Shown here in pieces: positions 57,888-64,000 of a stretch of 64,000 nt of DNA. Both the position numbers and the translations under genes were made by a program. Position 1 is the first letter of the stretch. Each line of letters starts with the position of its first letter. The notes under the pieces were generated by a model, which worked only from the letters and a program-made list of their open reading frames with translations, did not search any database and was not told the DNA's origin. Source of the stretch: Trueperaceae bacterium (GTDB taxonomy: Bacteria > Deinococcota > Deinococci > Deinococcales > Trueperaceae); the NCBI GenBank assembly GCA_002707365.1, contig PAMQ01000003.1, positions 1 to 64,000 of the forward strand. Direction: 5' to 3'.

Positions 57888-58832
57888 ATGGTTGTTTACT
57901 TTTTACAACGTTCTATTTCGGCTGCGATAAGCATCCTGTTGGTTTCGATTTTGGTTTTCATCGCGGTTCTTGCCGTTCCGGGAGACCCAGCCGAGATTAT
58001 TCTTGGCCTCAACGCTCATCCTGAAGCCATCTCAGCTCTTCGGGAAACACTAGGGCTAAATACACCGCCTTTTACGCGGTTCTTCAAATGGCTCGGAGGA
58101 ATATTTACCGGTGATCTAGGCGAAAGCCTAAACTACCAAAAACCTGTAATCCACTTAATCGCTGAACGTCTCCAGGTTTCTTCGCTCTTGGCTTTTGGCA
58201 GTGTAATGGTTGCGATGCTAATTTCTATTCCGCTTGGAGTGTTAGCTGCCCGCAAGCACGGAACGTTGCTTGATCCGCTAGTCATTACCCTTTCTCAATT
58301 GGGAGCTGCCGTACCATCATTCTGGTTGGGACTCATGCTTATATTGTTGTTTTCAGTTGAATTACGTTGGCTTCCTGCTGGCGGATACGTTCCTTGGGAA
58401 CGAGATCCCTTAGGGACCTTACGTAGCCTATTACTCCCAATCTTAGCTTTGGGGTTGGGTCAGGCAGCAGTGATGACCCGGATGACTCGTGCCGCTATGC
58501 TGGACATTTTAGTTAACGATTATATTAAGACAGCCCGTGGAAAAGGATTACCAGAATTCCGAATCATCACATTTCACGCCTTTCGGAATGCCTTAATTCC
58601 CGTTGTAACCATAGTGGGGTTAAGCCTAACTAATATCTTCATTGGTTCGATAATTATCGAACAGGTGTTCGCTCTTCCGGGACTCGGACAGTTAGCGCTC
58701 ACTGCTATCGGTACCCGTGATTACCCCCTAATACAGGGTGAAATCCTAGTATACGCGATTGCAATAGTAACCTTCAGCTTCTTGGTAGACATCAGCTATG
58801 GTTTACTTGATCCTCGGATTCGTTACGACTGA
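57888..58832 (+). CDS. ABC transporter permease, DppB/OppB-type
   Basis: Inner-membrane permease with six predicted helices, 314 residues, N-terminal VVYFLQRSISAAISILLVSI and the EAA loop YIKTARGKGLPEFRIIT, the coupling helix to the ATPase. The ATG at 57888 has only a distant GTAGGGG upstream. It overlaps the next permease by TGATG, and the two form a heterodimer in the membrane. Confidence 0.92.
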   Translation: MVVYFLQRSISAAISILLVSILVFIAVLAVPGDPAEIILGLNAHPEAISALRETLGLNTPPFTRFFKWLGGIFTGDLGESLNYQKPVIHLIAERLQVSSLLAFGSVMVAMLISIPLGVLAARKHGTLLDPLVITLSQLGAAVPSFWLGLMLILLFSVELRWLPAGGYVPWERDPLGTLRSLLLPILALGLGQAAVMTRMTRAAMLDILVNDYIKTARGKGLPEFRIITFHAFRNALIPVVTIVGLSLTNIFIGSIIIEQVFALPGLGQLALTAIGTRDYPLIQGEILVYAIAIVTFSFLVDISYGLLDPRIRYD

Positions 58833-59647
58833 TGCCCTCCTTCCGTTTCAATTTTCTGGCTGGTTCGGTGCTAATTGGCCTTTTATCTGCCATGAGTTTT
58901 GTTAGTTTTTTTTGGTTACCCCATGACCCTAGCGCCTTAAATTTTGAAGTACAGCTACAGGGAATTTCACGTGCTAATTGGCTTGGTACTGACGAATTCG
59001 GTAGAGATTTGTTTAGTCGACTATTAGTCGGCAGTCGAGGCACTTTCTACGTAGGATTTGTTTCAGTTGGAATTGGACTTTCTATCGGTAGTTTTGTAGG
59101 TTTAATGGCCGGGTATATTGGCGGCGCAATAGATGAAGTATTAATGCGGCTAATTGATGCTGTTTATGCATTTCCGGCTATCCTCATGGCCCTTTTGTTG
59201 GCTACGGTGTTAGGACCAGGAACGTTCACAGCGGTTCTTGCTATTGGGGTCGCTACAATCCCGATGTTTGCCCGAATCACTCGTGCGTCGGTTATTTCCG
59301 TTAAACAGAAAGCGTTTATCGAGGCTGGCAAAGCATTGGGCGCTGGACATATGAGACTTATCTTCCGATATTTTCTGCCAAATATCAGCTCTCCCATTAT
59401 TGTGCAGGCAAGTATAGGTCTTTCACTGGCGATTTTGGCGGAAGCTGCATTAAGTTTCCTTGGCCTCGGAACACCACCGGATGTGCCTAGTTGGGGCAAC
59501 ATGCTTCGTGAATCACAAACCTTTTTGGCATTTAGTCCCTTACCCGCTCTCGTTCCTGGGATTGCGATAACCATCGCTGTCTTTGGCTGGAGTCTCCTTG
59601 GGGACGGTATACGCGATATTGTCGATCCTTTTACACGGGACGGTTAG
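58832..59647 (+). CDS. ABC transporter permease, DppC/OppC-type
   Basis: 271 residues, second permease of the transporter. Features: N-terminal helix, LGTDEFGRDLFSRLLVGSRG (OppC signature), EAA loop EAGKALGAGHMRLIF, and six membrane segments overall. Partner of the upstream permease. No ATP-binding subunit follows; the next gene encodes a PhyH protein. The ATPases must come from elsewhere in the genome, as is possible for sugar-type importers. Confidence 0.92.
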   Translation: MPSFRFNFLAGSVLIGLLSAMSFVSFFWLPHDPSALNFEVQLQGISRANWLGTDEFGRDLFSRLLVGSRGTFYVGFVSVGIGLSIGSFVGLMAGYIGGAIDEVLMRLIDAVYAFPAILMALLLATVLGPGTFTAVLAIGVATIPMFARITRASVISVKQKAFIEAGKALGAGHMRLIFRYFLPNISSPIIVQASIGLSLAILAEAALSFLGLGTPPDVPSWGNMLRESQTFLAFSPLPALVPGIAITIAVFGWSLLGDGIRDIVDPFTRDG

Positions 59648-59858
59648 TTAAACAACTAAGAGTCTGCAAGTCCACCCTTCGCAATTTTTTATAGCTTGCC
59701 GCATGACGACAACCTTAAACCCAAAATGGGTTTTGAGCCACAGACCTTTTCGGTGCGTTTTCAACTCCTGTCAGGGCAATGAAAAAGCCTGTTAGCCTGC
59801 CTTATACTGATGGGACATTTTGGATATTTCTCTTAGGATTAGGATGGTGGAAACAATC

Positions 59859-60617
59859 ATGACCCAAGAAGAAAAATTTGTTTTCGACCTACAGGGCTTC
59901 CTTTTGATTAGTAACGTTTTGTCTCAAGAAGAAGTAACTCGGTTAAACCAAATTACCGACCGTGTATACCCAAGGAATTATGACGACAGCTCCGGGAACC
60001 GAAAAAACTACAAGAATATGCCGAACGTCTCAAGATGGGATCCCGCATGCCAAAATTTAATCGACCACCCAAGAATAGTGACCTACCTCGAAACGTTGCT
60101 AGGTCCTCATTTCAGGCTTGATCACGATTATTCAATTTTCATGAACCCGAGTGGCCAGGGAGGACCTCTTCACGGCGGTCCTGAAAGAGATGCGGGAAGT
60201 CACTTTTACAAACACTACGAGGGTACTATTCGGAACGGCCTATCAGTCGTAACTTTCTTTCTTAGTGACGTGGGTCCTGGTGATGGTGGTTTTGTTTGCG
60301 TCCCTGGTAGCCATAAAACTAATTTTCTTTGGGACTTGCCTGAAGACGTCAAGCATCATCAGCGATTTCCACCTTACGTAGAACAGCCTATCGCTAAAGC
60401 CGGGGACGCCTTACTATTCACAGAAGCTCTCATCCACGGAACGCGCCGCTGGGAAGCAGCCCATGAACGTCGCACCTTTCTGTTTAAATACAGCCCTGGG
60501 AATATGTCTTGGGCGTCGGAGTATTACGATACTAACGATTATGTGAATCTCACCGACCAGCAACGCCGTATTCTTGCGCCCCCGTCCACTGGCGGTCGAG
60601 AAAGGACTTTGCAGTGA
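59859..60617 (+). CDS. Phytanoyl-CoA dioxygenase (PhyH) family protein
   Basis: Iron/2-oxoglutarate oxygenase fold. From ATG 59859, 252 residues start MTQEEKFVFDLQGFLL, matching the second PhyH gene's start, so frame openings at 59820 are not used. Motifs: PLHGGPERDAGS (first iron His; HGG where HxD/E is normal), GPGDGGFVCVPGSHK, FTEALIHGTRRW (distal His) and RRTFLFKYSPG (2-oxoglutarate-binding Arg). Substrate unknown. A TATACT box lies at 59803-59808. A GTG at its stop begins a sulfatase remnant. Confidence 0.85.
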   Translation: MTQEEKFVFDLQGFLLISNVLSQEEVTRLNQITDRVYPRNYDDSSGNRKNYKNMPNVSRWDPACQNLIDHPRIVTYLETLLGPHFRLDHDYSIFMNPSGQGGPLHGGPERDAGSHFYKHYEGTIRNGLSVVTFFLSDVGPGDGGFVCVPGSHKTNFLWDLPEDVKHHQRFPPYVEQPIAKAGDALLFTEALIHGTRRWEAAHERRTFLFKYSPGNMSWASEYYDTNDYVNLTDQQRRILAPPSTGGRERTLQ

Positions 60618-60727
60618 GAGAATTTCCCAACGTTATTGTTGTCTTAACTGACGACCAAGGGTACGGAGACCCATACCGCCACGGCAACCCTATTTTACTC
60701 GTGAAACCTTGGGCGATTTCCTCATGA
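60614..60727 (+). pseudogene. Sulfatase N-terminal remnant (37 codons)
   Basis: GTG start overlaps the PhyH stop (CAGTGA). The frame reads REFPNVIVVLTDDQGYGD then PYRHGNPIL, the unmistakable sulfatase N-terminus with the first metal Asp pair, and loses similarity at about residue 29 before a TGA at 60725-60727. The catalytic Cys/Ser, the CxPSR motif and the rest are missing. The epimerase ATG overlaps its end. A deletion joined the stump to the next gene. Confidence 0.8.
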
Positions 60728-61593
60728 CGATACTGGTAACAGGAGCAGGAGGTTTTATTGGTCAGGGCGTTGTCACTGAACTGTCAAAGCGGCATGAGGT
60801 TGTGGCTATTACAACTGGCCCAAAGCACTCTTGGATGTCAGAGATTGTTCGTGGTAACTTCGGCAATCCTGAAGATTTAAGGCAACTCGACAACTACAAC
60901 ATAGAAGCTGCCGTACATTTAGCCGCCGTGACAGGAGGCGCACCTGAAGAAGATGCATTTTCAGTCAATGTACTCGGGACTCGTACTTTATTGCGTTATC
61001 TTGCTAACCGCGGTTGCAGAAAGATTGTTTGTGCTAGCTCAATTGCGGCTGTCGGCTTCCAGAACACCTCATTCCGTCCTTTAGCCCTGCCAATCCCCGA
61101 CGAGCACCCTTGTCTAGACCGCGACGGGTATGGTGTATCTAAATCTTTGATGGAAGAGGTTACGCGTTATATCCACCGTAGCGTCCCAGAGTTAGATATC
61201 ATTAACCTTCGGCTTAGTTCTGTTACTCCGAACGATCCACCCCGACCGCTTGTCGGAGTGAGTCCTTTGCGAATGTGGTCTCTCGGCACAATCACCATAA
61301 TGAGCTTACGCGACGCGGTATCGGCGTTCACCCTCGCTGTTGAGTCGAAACTAGTTGCTGGCGTACGAACTATGAACGCTGCTGGTCCGCGGGCCTGGGT
61401 AAATGAACCAGTAGCCGACGTTTTGAGGAACTGGTATGGAACAGCTATAGATGTTTCTCATTTCGGCCAGAAGGGGTATGAGTGGGCCGGGGTTTTTGAC
61501 GTCACTAAGATACGTGACGAATTAGGTTTTACGGCCCAGGACGGACCCGAGGTTTTGCACCCAAAAGACTACCCGGGACCACCCGGAATTTAG
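60724..61593 (+). CDS. NAD-dependent epimerase/dehydratase
   Basis: 289 residues of the extended-SDR fold. NAD loop ILVTGAGGFIGQGVV, a Ser in CASSIAAVG, catalytic YxxxK in DGYGVSKSLMEEV. Acts on a sugar or sugar-nucleotide; substrate unknown. ATG at 60724 overlaps the TGA of the sulfatase stump; a TTG 15 bases upstream is possible. The ribosome-binding site for the epimerase may have come from the deleted sulfatase junction. Confidence 0.85.
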   Translation: MTILVTGAGGFIGQGVVTELSKRHEVVAITTGPKHSWMSEIVRGNFGNPEDLRQLDNYNIEAAVHLAAVTGGAPEEDAFSVNVLGTRTLLRYLANRGCRKIVCASSIAAVGFQNTSFRPLALPIPDEHPCLDRDGYGVSKSLMEEVTRYIHRSVPELDIINLRLSSVTPNDPPRPLVGVSPLRMWSLGTITIMSLRDAVSAFTLAVESKLVAGVRTMNAAGPRAWVNEPVADVLRNWYGTAIDVSHFGQKGYEWAGVFDVTKIRDELGFTAQDGPEVLHPKDYPGPPGI

Positions 61594-61673
61594 CAACCAG
61601 ACTGGCTCCGGATCAACGAACTAGCAAGAAACCTGTTTTGACTGTTGTTTAACACCAAGCGAACCATTTAGCT

Positions 61674-62027
61674 TCAGGTACCACCGTCAAACTCAAAGAC
61701 CTGGGTCATTTTGGCCCACCACTCCCCTACTTGTCGGGTTTTAAGAGGAACTTGCATTGGACCGCACAAGTCCCACCAATCCTGGGTAGTTGGATCGCTA
61801 GCGATTTCCGCCATATCTTGGTCGTAGTTATTACCAACGTACTCGTAATAACTAAATAGCACATGTTCCCCGCTATCAGGCTGACGATGAAAAATCGAAT
61901 AGTTTGTAATATTTGAATTTGCTATCCGCTCCAGAACAGCCTCCCATACATTAGAGTGCAAACGAATGTATTCTTCTAAATCCTTAGGGTTGACTCCTAT
62001 GACCATGCCATGCCGCTTTTTTGACAT
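61674..62027 (-). CDS. L-rhamnose mutarotase family protein (DUF718)
   Basis: 117 residues of a dimeric alpha/beta ferredoxin-like fold. HGMVIGVNPKDLEEYIRLHSN, IANSNITNYSIFHRQPD and DWWDLCGPMQVPL match RhaM, whose conserved His and Tyr interconvert alpha and beta anomers of rhamnose. Whether the sugar here is rhamnose or another deoxysugar is open. ATG behind AGGAGG. Antiparallel to its neighbours. Confidence 0.88.
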   Translation of the reverse strand: MSKKRHGMVIGVNPKDLEEYIRLHSNVWEAVLERIANSNITNYSIFHRQPDSGEHVLFSYYEYVGNNYDQDMAEIASDPTTQDWWDLCGPMQVPLKTRQVGEWWAKMTQVFEFDGGT

Positions 62028-62206
62028 TTCGTGGCCTCCTAAGAACTATGCTACTGCTCCCATAAAAACAATTGTAAAGTTCGCAGACTTTGGCTTCCAT
62101 TAACTTTCCCAATTCCACACGTAATTTCTCAATAAAACAACCGCTACTTATTATTTTTGAGAGCGAATTAGTCTCTTAGGACCTAGTCCTAGAGTTCTCC
62201 TAAGAT

Positions 62207-62236
62207 TTGCATTCTAGGCAAAGTCTGGAATAAACT
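62207..62236 (+). promoter_or_regulatory. Promoter of the second PhyH gene
   Basis: TTGCAT (62207-62212), spacer 18, TAAACT (62231-62236), then 7 bases to the ATG. This is the clearest -35/-10 pair in the accessory region and fits a leaderless mRNA. Confidence 0.55.
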
Positions 62237-62243
62237 TTCTAGT

Positions 62244-63191
62244 ATGAATCAACATGAGAAGTACCTTTGGGACTTACGAGGTTATCTGGTGGTAAAAAAC
62301 GCACTTACATCCGATGAGGTTGCTTCTATGAACGCCTTCGTTGACGAACATGTGACGGGTAGGAAAGAATCGGGGACCTACCACCCTCGACAAACTTCAG
62401 ACAACAAGGTGGGCTCTTTCGCGGGTTCCGACCGGACAAGATTCACTGATGGGGATGACCGCGCTTGGTCTTCAGCTTCCCTTCTTTCTTGGGGGGGTCC
62501 ATTTATCGACCTTATCGACCATCCGTCGATCGCTCCCTACTTAGAAGAGGTCCTACAGCCTGGCTACCGACTAGATCACGACTACCTAAAAATCGATAAT
62601 AAGGTTGCGGACCGACTCCTGTATTTGCATGGAGGTGGACAAGGCGCAGGTGGACCAACAGATCTGGTAGGTCCCACTGACGGCGGCCAGTGCTACTACC
62701 GTTATAACAATGGCAAATTCTATAGCGGCTTAATTGCGGTGGCGTACGAATTGCGTGACGTCCAAGAAGGCGATGGCGGTTTTGCTTGTGTTCCAGGCAG
62801 CCATAAAGCTAACATTGAATTGCCGCAAAACTGGAAAAAAAGCGAGACTCAAGATGAAATCCCGGAAGTGGTGGATCGGGTATCAGCTAACGCAGGTGAT
62901 GCCATCATCTTTACTGAAGCCTGTGCACATGGGACTATCCCCTGGCAAGGAGACCGCGAACGGCGAACTCTCTTTTACAAGTACACTCCTCATGCTGTTG
63001 CCTGGAGCCCGTGTTACTACAATGCCGACCATTACGGGGATCTCACCGACCGACAACGAAACATGTTGATGCCGCCAAGCGCATACGGCGCAAACACCAC
63101 AAGGGATGAAATATGGAAAAGGGCGCAGGAGGAGCAGGCTGAACTCTTGCGTTTGCGAGAAGAAGTAGAAGCGCTTAGGGCTTCTGCCTAA
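62244..63191 (+). CDS. Phytanoyl-CoA dioxygenase (PhyH) family protein, second copy
   Basis: 315 residues, similar to the copy at 59859: MNQHEKYLWDLRGYLV start, RLLYLHGGGQGAGG at the first iron His (again HGG), VQEGDGGFACVPGSHK, TEACAHGTIPW and ERRTLFYKYTP. It has an extra 30 residues or so between the His and the PGSH motif and a C-terminal coiled-coil tail (about 285-312: EEQAELLRLREEVEALR). Substrate unknown. Leaderless promoter. Followed by a strong hairpin. Confidence 0.85.
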   Translation: MNQHEKYLWDLRGYLVVKNALTSDEVASMNAFVDEHVTGRKESGTYHPRQTSDNKVGSFAGSDRTRFTDGDDRAWSSASLLSWGGPFIDLIDHPSIAPYLEEVLQPGYRLDHDYLKIDNKVADRLLYLHGGGQGAGGPTDLVGPTDGGQCYYRYNNGKFYSGLIAVAYELRDVQEGDGGFACVPGSHKANIELPQNWKKSETQDEIPEVVDRVSANAGDAIIFTEACAHGTIPWQGDRERRTLFYKYTPHAVAWSPCYYNADHYGDLTDRQRNMLMPPSAYGANTTRDEIWKRAQEEQAELLRLREEVEALRASA

Positions 63192-63211
63192 ATAGTTCTA
63201 TTAATATACAA

Positions 63212-63261
63212 AGAGATAAAGTAGGGGTCGCTAGGGTCATGGCGACCCCTACTTTATCTCT
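63212..63261. repeat. 20-bp perfect inverted repeat (long hairpin)
   Basis: 63212-63231 and 63242-63261 are exact complements with a 10-base loop. Neither side is followed by a clean T-run on the plus strand; on the minus strand TTTGTATATT follows. It may be a bidirectional terminator between convergent genes or a mobile palindromic repeat. Confidence 0.75.
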
Positions 63262-63280
63262 GAGCGAATCATCTAGCGGT

Positions 63281-63333
63281 TATCCCTAGAATAAATAAAC
63301 CCTATCTCGGGTTCATTTATGTATATCCCTAGA
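63281..63333. repeat. Inverted repeat flanked by 10-base direct repeats
   Basis: TATCCCTAGA occurs at 63281-63290 and 63324-63333. Between them, 63291-63302 and 63309-63320 are complementary with one mismatch around a 6-base loop. The pattern resembles a small palindromic insertion with target duplications. Confidence 0.5.
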
Positions 63334-63468
63334 TTCTATTCTTTCGAAACTCGAACCCCTAACGTAATCTAGAAACCTGCTTCGGTTCCGAAGAACCCCC
63401 CAAAACCTCCGGCCTCCTCACTCTTAGACGCCAACTAGAGCGTTTCATTATTCATTGTTGCCTACTGA

Positions 63469-64000
63469 TCACTCCTGTGAGCTAACGAATTTTGGCCATT
63501 TCTTTGCCCACGGCAAAGCAGCCTCGAGCTGACCTGCCAACTGAAACAAAACATCTTCTCGGCCAAATCTAGCACCAAATTGTACTCCGATCGGAAACCC
63601 CTGATCGGTCCAAAAAAGCGGTAAAGTAATTGCAGGTTGACCTGAGACATTAAAAGGCCAAGTGAAGGTAGCTAACCCGAGAGGCTTTTCCTTATCAATG
63701 CGATGTGTTTCTAATTCTCTGAGCCCATATTGATTCCTATCGTGGTTTAAGAATCGAAACGGTAGGACCGGTAAAGTGGGTGTCACCAATATATCAAAAC
63801 CCGTTTCCCACCATCCTGCCAATTGCCGGGCAAATTGATTTTGTTGGCGGAAAGCATTTGTAAGCTCTACCCCGGTTATCTCCTTCGATGCTTCGACAGC
63901 TCTCCATGTGTTCCTCTCCACATCATCAGGACCAATCTTTCGACCTATAAGCTGACTAACCCGATCTACTTCACAAGCCACGTGAGTATTCTTAATGGCT
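63469..64000 (-). CDS. Amidase (amidase signature family), C-terminal part
   Basis: Minus-strand gene that runs off the right edge; no stop or start occurs before position 64000 (the frame reads AIKNTHVACEVDR there), so a GTG at 63981 should not be taken as its start. The visible 177 residues include ILVTPTLPVLPF, VSGQPAITLPLFWTDQGFP and GVQFGARFGREDVLFQLAGQ, the C-terminal landmarks of the family. The Ser-cisSer-Lys triad lies in the missing part. Likely hydrolyses an amide or linear/cyclic oligoamide. Confidence 0.85.
   Translation of the reverse strand, partial: AIKNTHVACEVDRVSQLIGRKIGPDDVERNTWRAVEASKEITGVELTNAFRQQNQFARQLAGWWETGFDILVTPTLPVLPFRFLNHDRNQYGLRELETHRIDKEKPLGLATFTWPFNVSGQPAITLPLFWTDQGFPIGVQFGARFGREDVLFQLAGQLEAALPWAKKWPKFVSSQE

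Larger units (their letters stand above)
63192..63468. other. Intergenic region with several inverted repeats
   Basis: About 280 bases between convergent genes, holding a 20-bp perfect inverted repeat (63212-63261), a second repeat flanked by direct repeats (63281-63333), and a short palindrome (CTTCGGTTCCGAAG, near 63380). No ORF noted. Confidence 0.6.

Noticed and set aside
63192-63468. CRISPR array
   Set aside because: There are inverted repeats but no regularly spaced direct repeats; two copies of a 10-base repeat are not an array.

Overview
The window looks like one continuous stretch of chromosome from a diderm (outer-membrane) bacterium. By eye the GC content is a little under half; I did not compute it. 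Evidence for an outer membrane is a run of two LptF/LptG-type permeases, an LptD/OstA-like protein and a lipoprotein. About a dozen genes have a -10-like hexamer (TATACT, TAAACT, TAGACT and similar) only 5-9 bases before the start codon. This is the leaderless-mRNA layout known from Deinococcus. Together with the ClpC/RadA/PIN-TRAM order and the Lpt genes it makes a Deinococcota relative, perhaps a marine or host-associated one, a reasonable guess. The two-subunit glycyl-tRNA synthetase argues against a typical Deinococcus or Thermus, so the phylum stays open.

Layout. 1-2.4 kb: end of a cyclophilin and thrS. 2.6-7.7 kb: an AroE-like protein lacking the usual catalytic motif, then an unrecognised three-gene envelope operon and a convergent lipoprotein. 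8.1-18.2 kb: translation and housekeeping genes (cysS, a phosphomutase-like metalloenzyme, trpS, an M23 peptidase, hpt, an RsuA-type pseudouridine synthase, tRNA-Leu, glyS/glyQ). 18.2-23.1 kb: clpC, radA, PIN-TRAM protein, tRNA-Ala. 23.4-31.6 kb: a complete alternative complex III operon (actA-actF plus a c-type cytochrome). 31.7-47.6 kb: mixed metabolism (aminotransferase, gyrB, proA, SDR, amidohydrolase, RNHCP protein, M3 peptidase, trxB, ATP-cone 2-phosphoglycerate kinase, Nudix, mazG, pgeF, trmB). 47.8-54.1 kb: lipopolysaccharide-transport-like genes. 54.2-56.2 kb: plsX and an RluD-type enzyme. 56.3-64 kb: an accessory, catabolic-looking region (peptide/sugar ABC transporter without ATPases, two PhyH-family proteins, a sulfatase stump, an epimerase, a rhamnose mutarotase-like protein, an amidase).

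The most striking observation is that three otherwise intact housekeeping genes (cysS, clpC, an M3 oligopeptidase) are each cut by a single in-frame TAA, with well-conserved sequence continuing in the same frame. In cysS the stop falls exactly on the conserved zinc-ligand glutamate, and in clpC on the conserved glutamate of the NRIDE motif; in the peptidase glutamate is possible but not established. A fourth gene (pgeF) has ATT where a start codon is expected, behind a strong ribosome-binding site. All four can be written as one G-to-T change on the coding strand (GAA to TAA, ATG to ATT). TAA is also the ordinary terminator of many genes here. The options are context-dependent readthrough/recoding, a mutational process, or G-to-T errors in the sequence; read-level data would decide.

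Other points of note are a 24-codon leader ORF overlapping clpC, a leaderless 40-residue small protein, a truncated sulfatase, two PhyH proteins with HGG where HxD is expected, and several strong intergenic inverted repeats.
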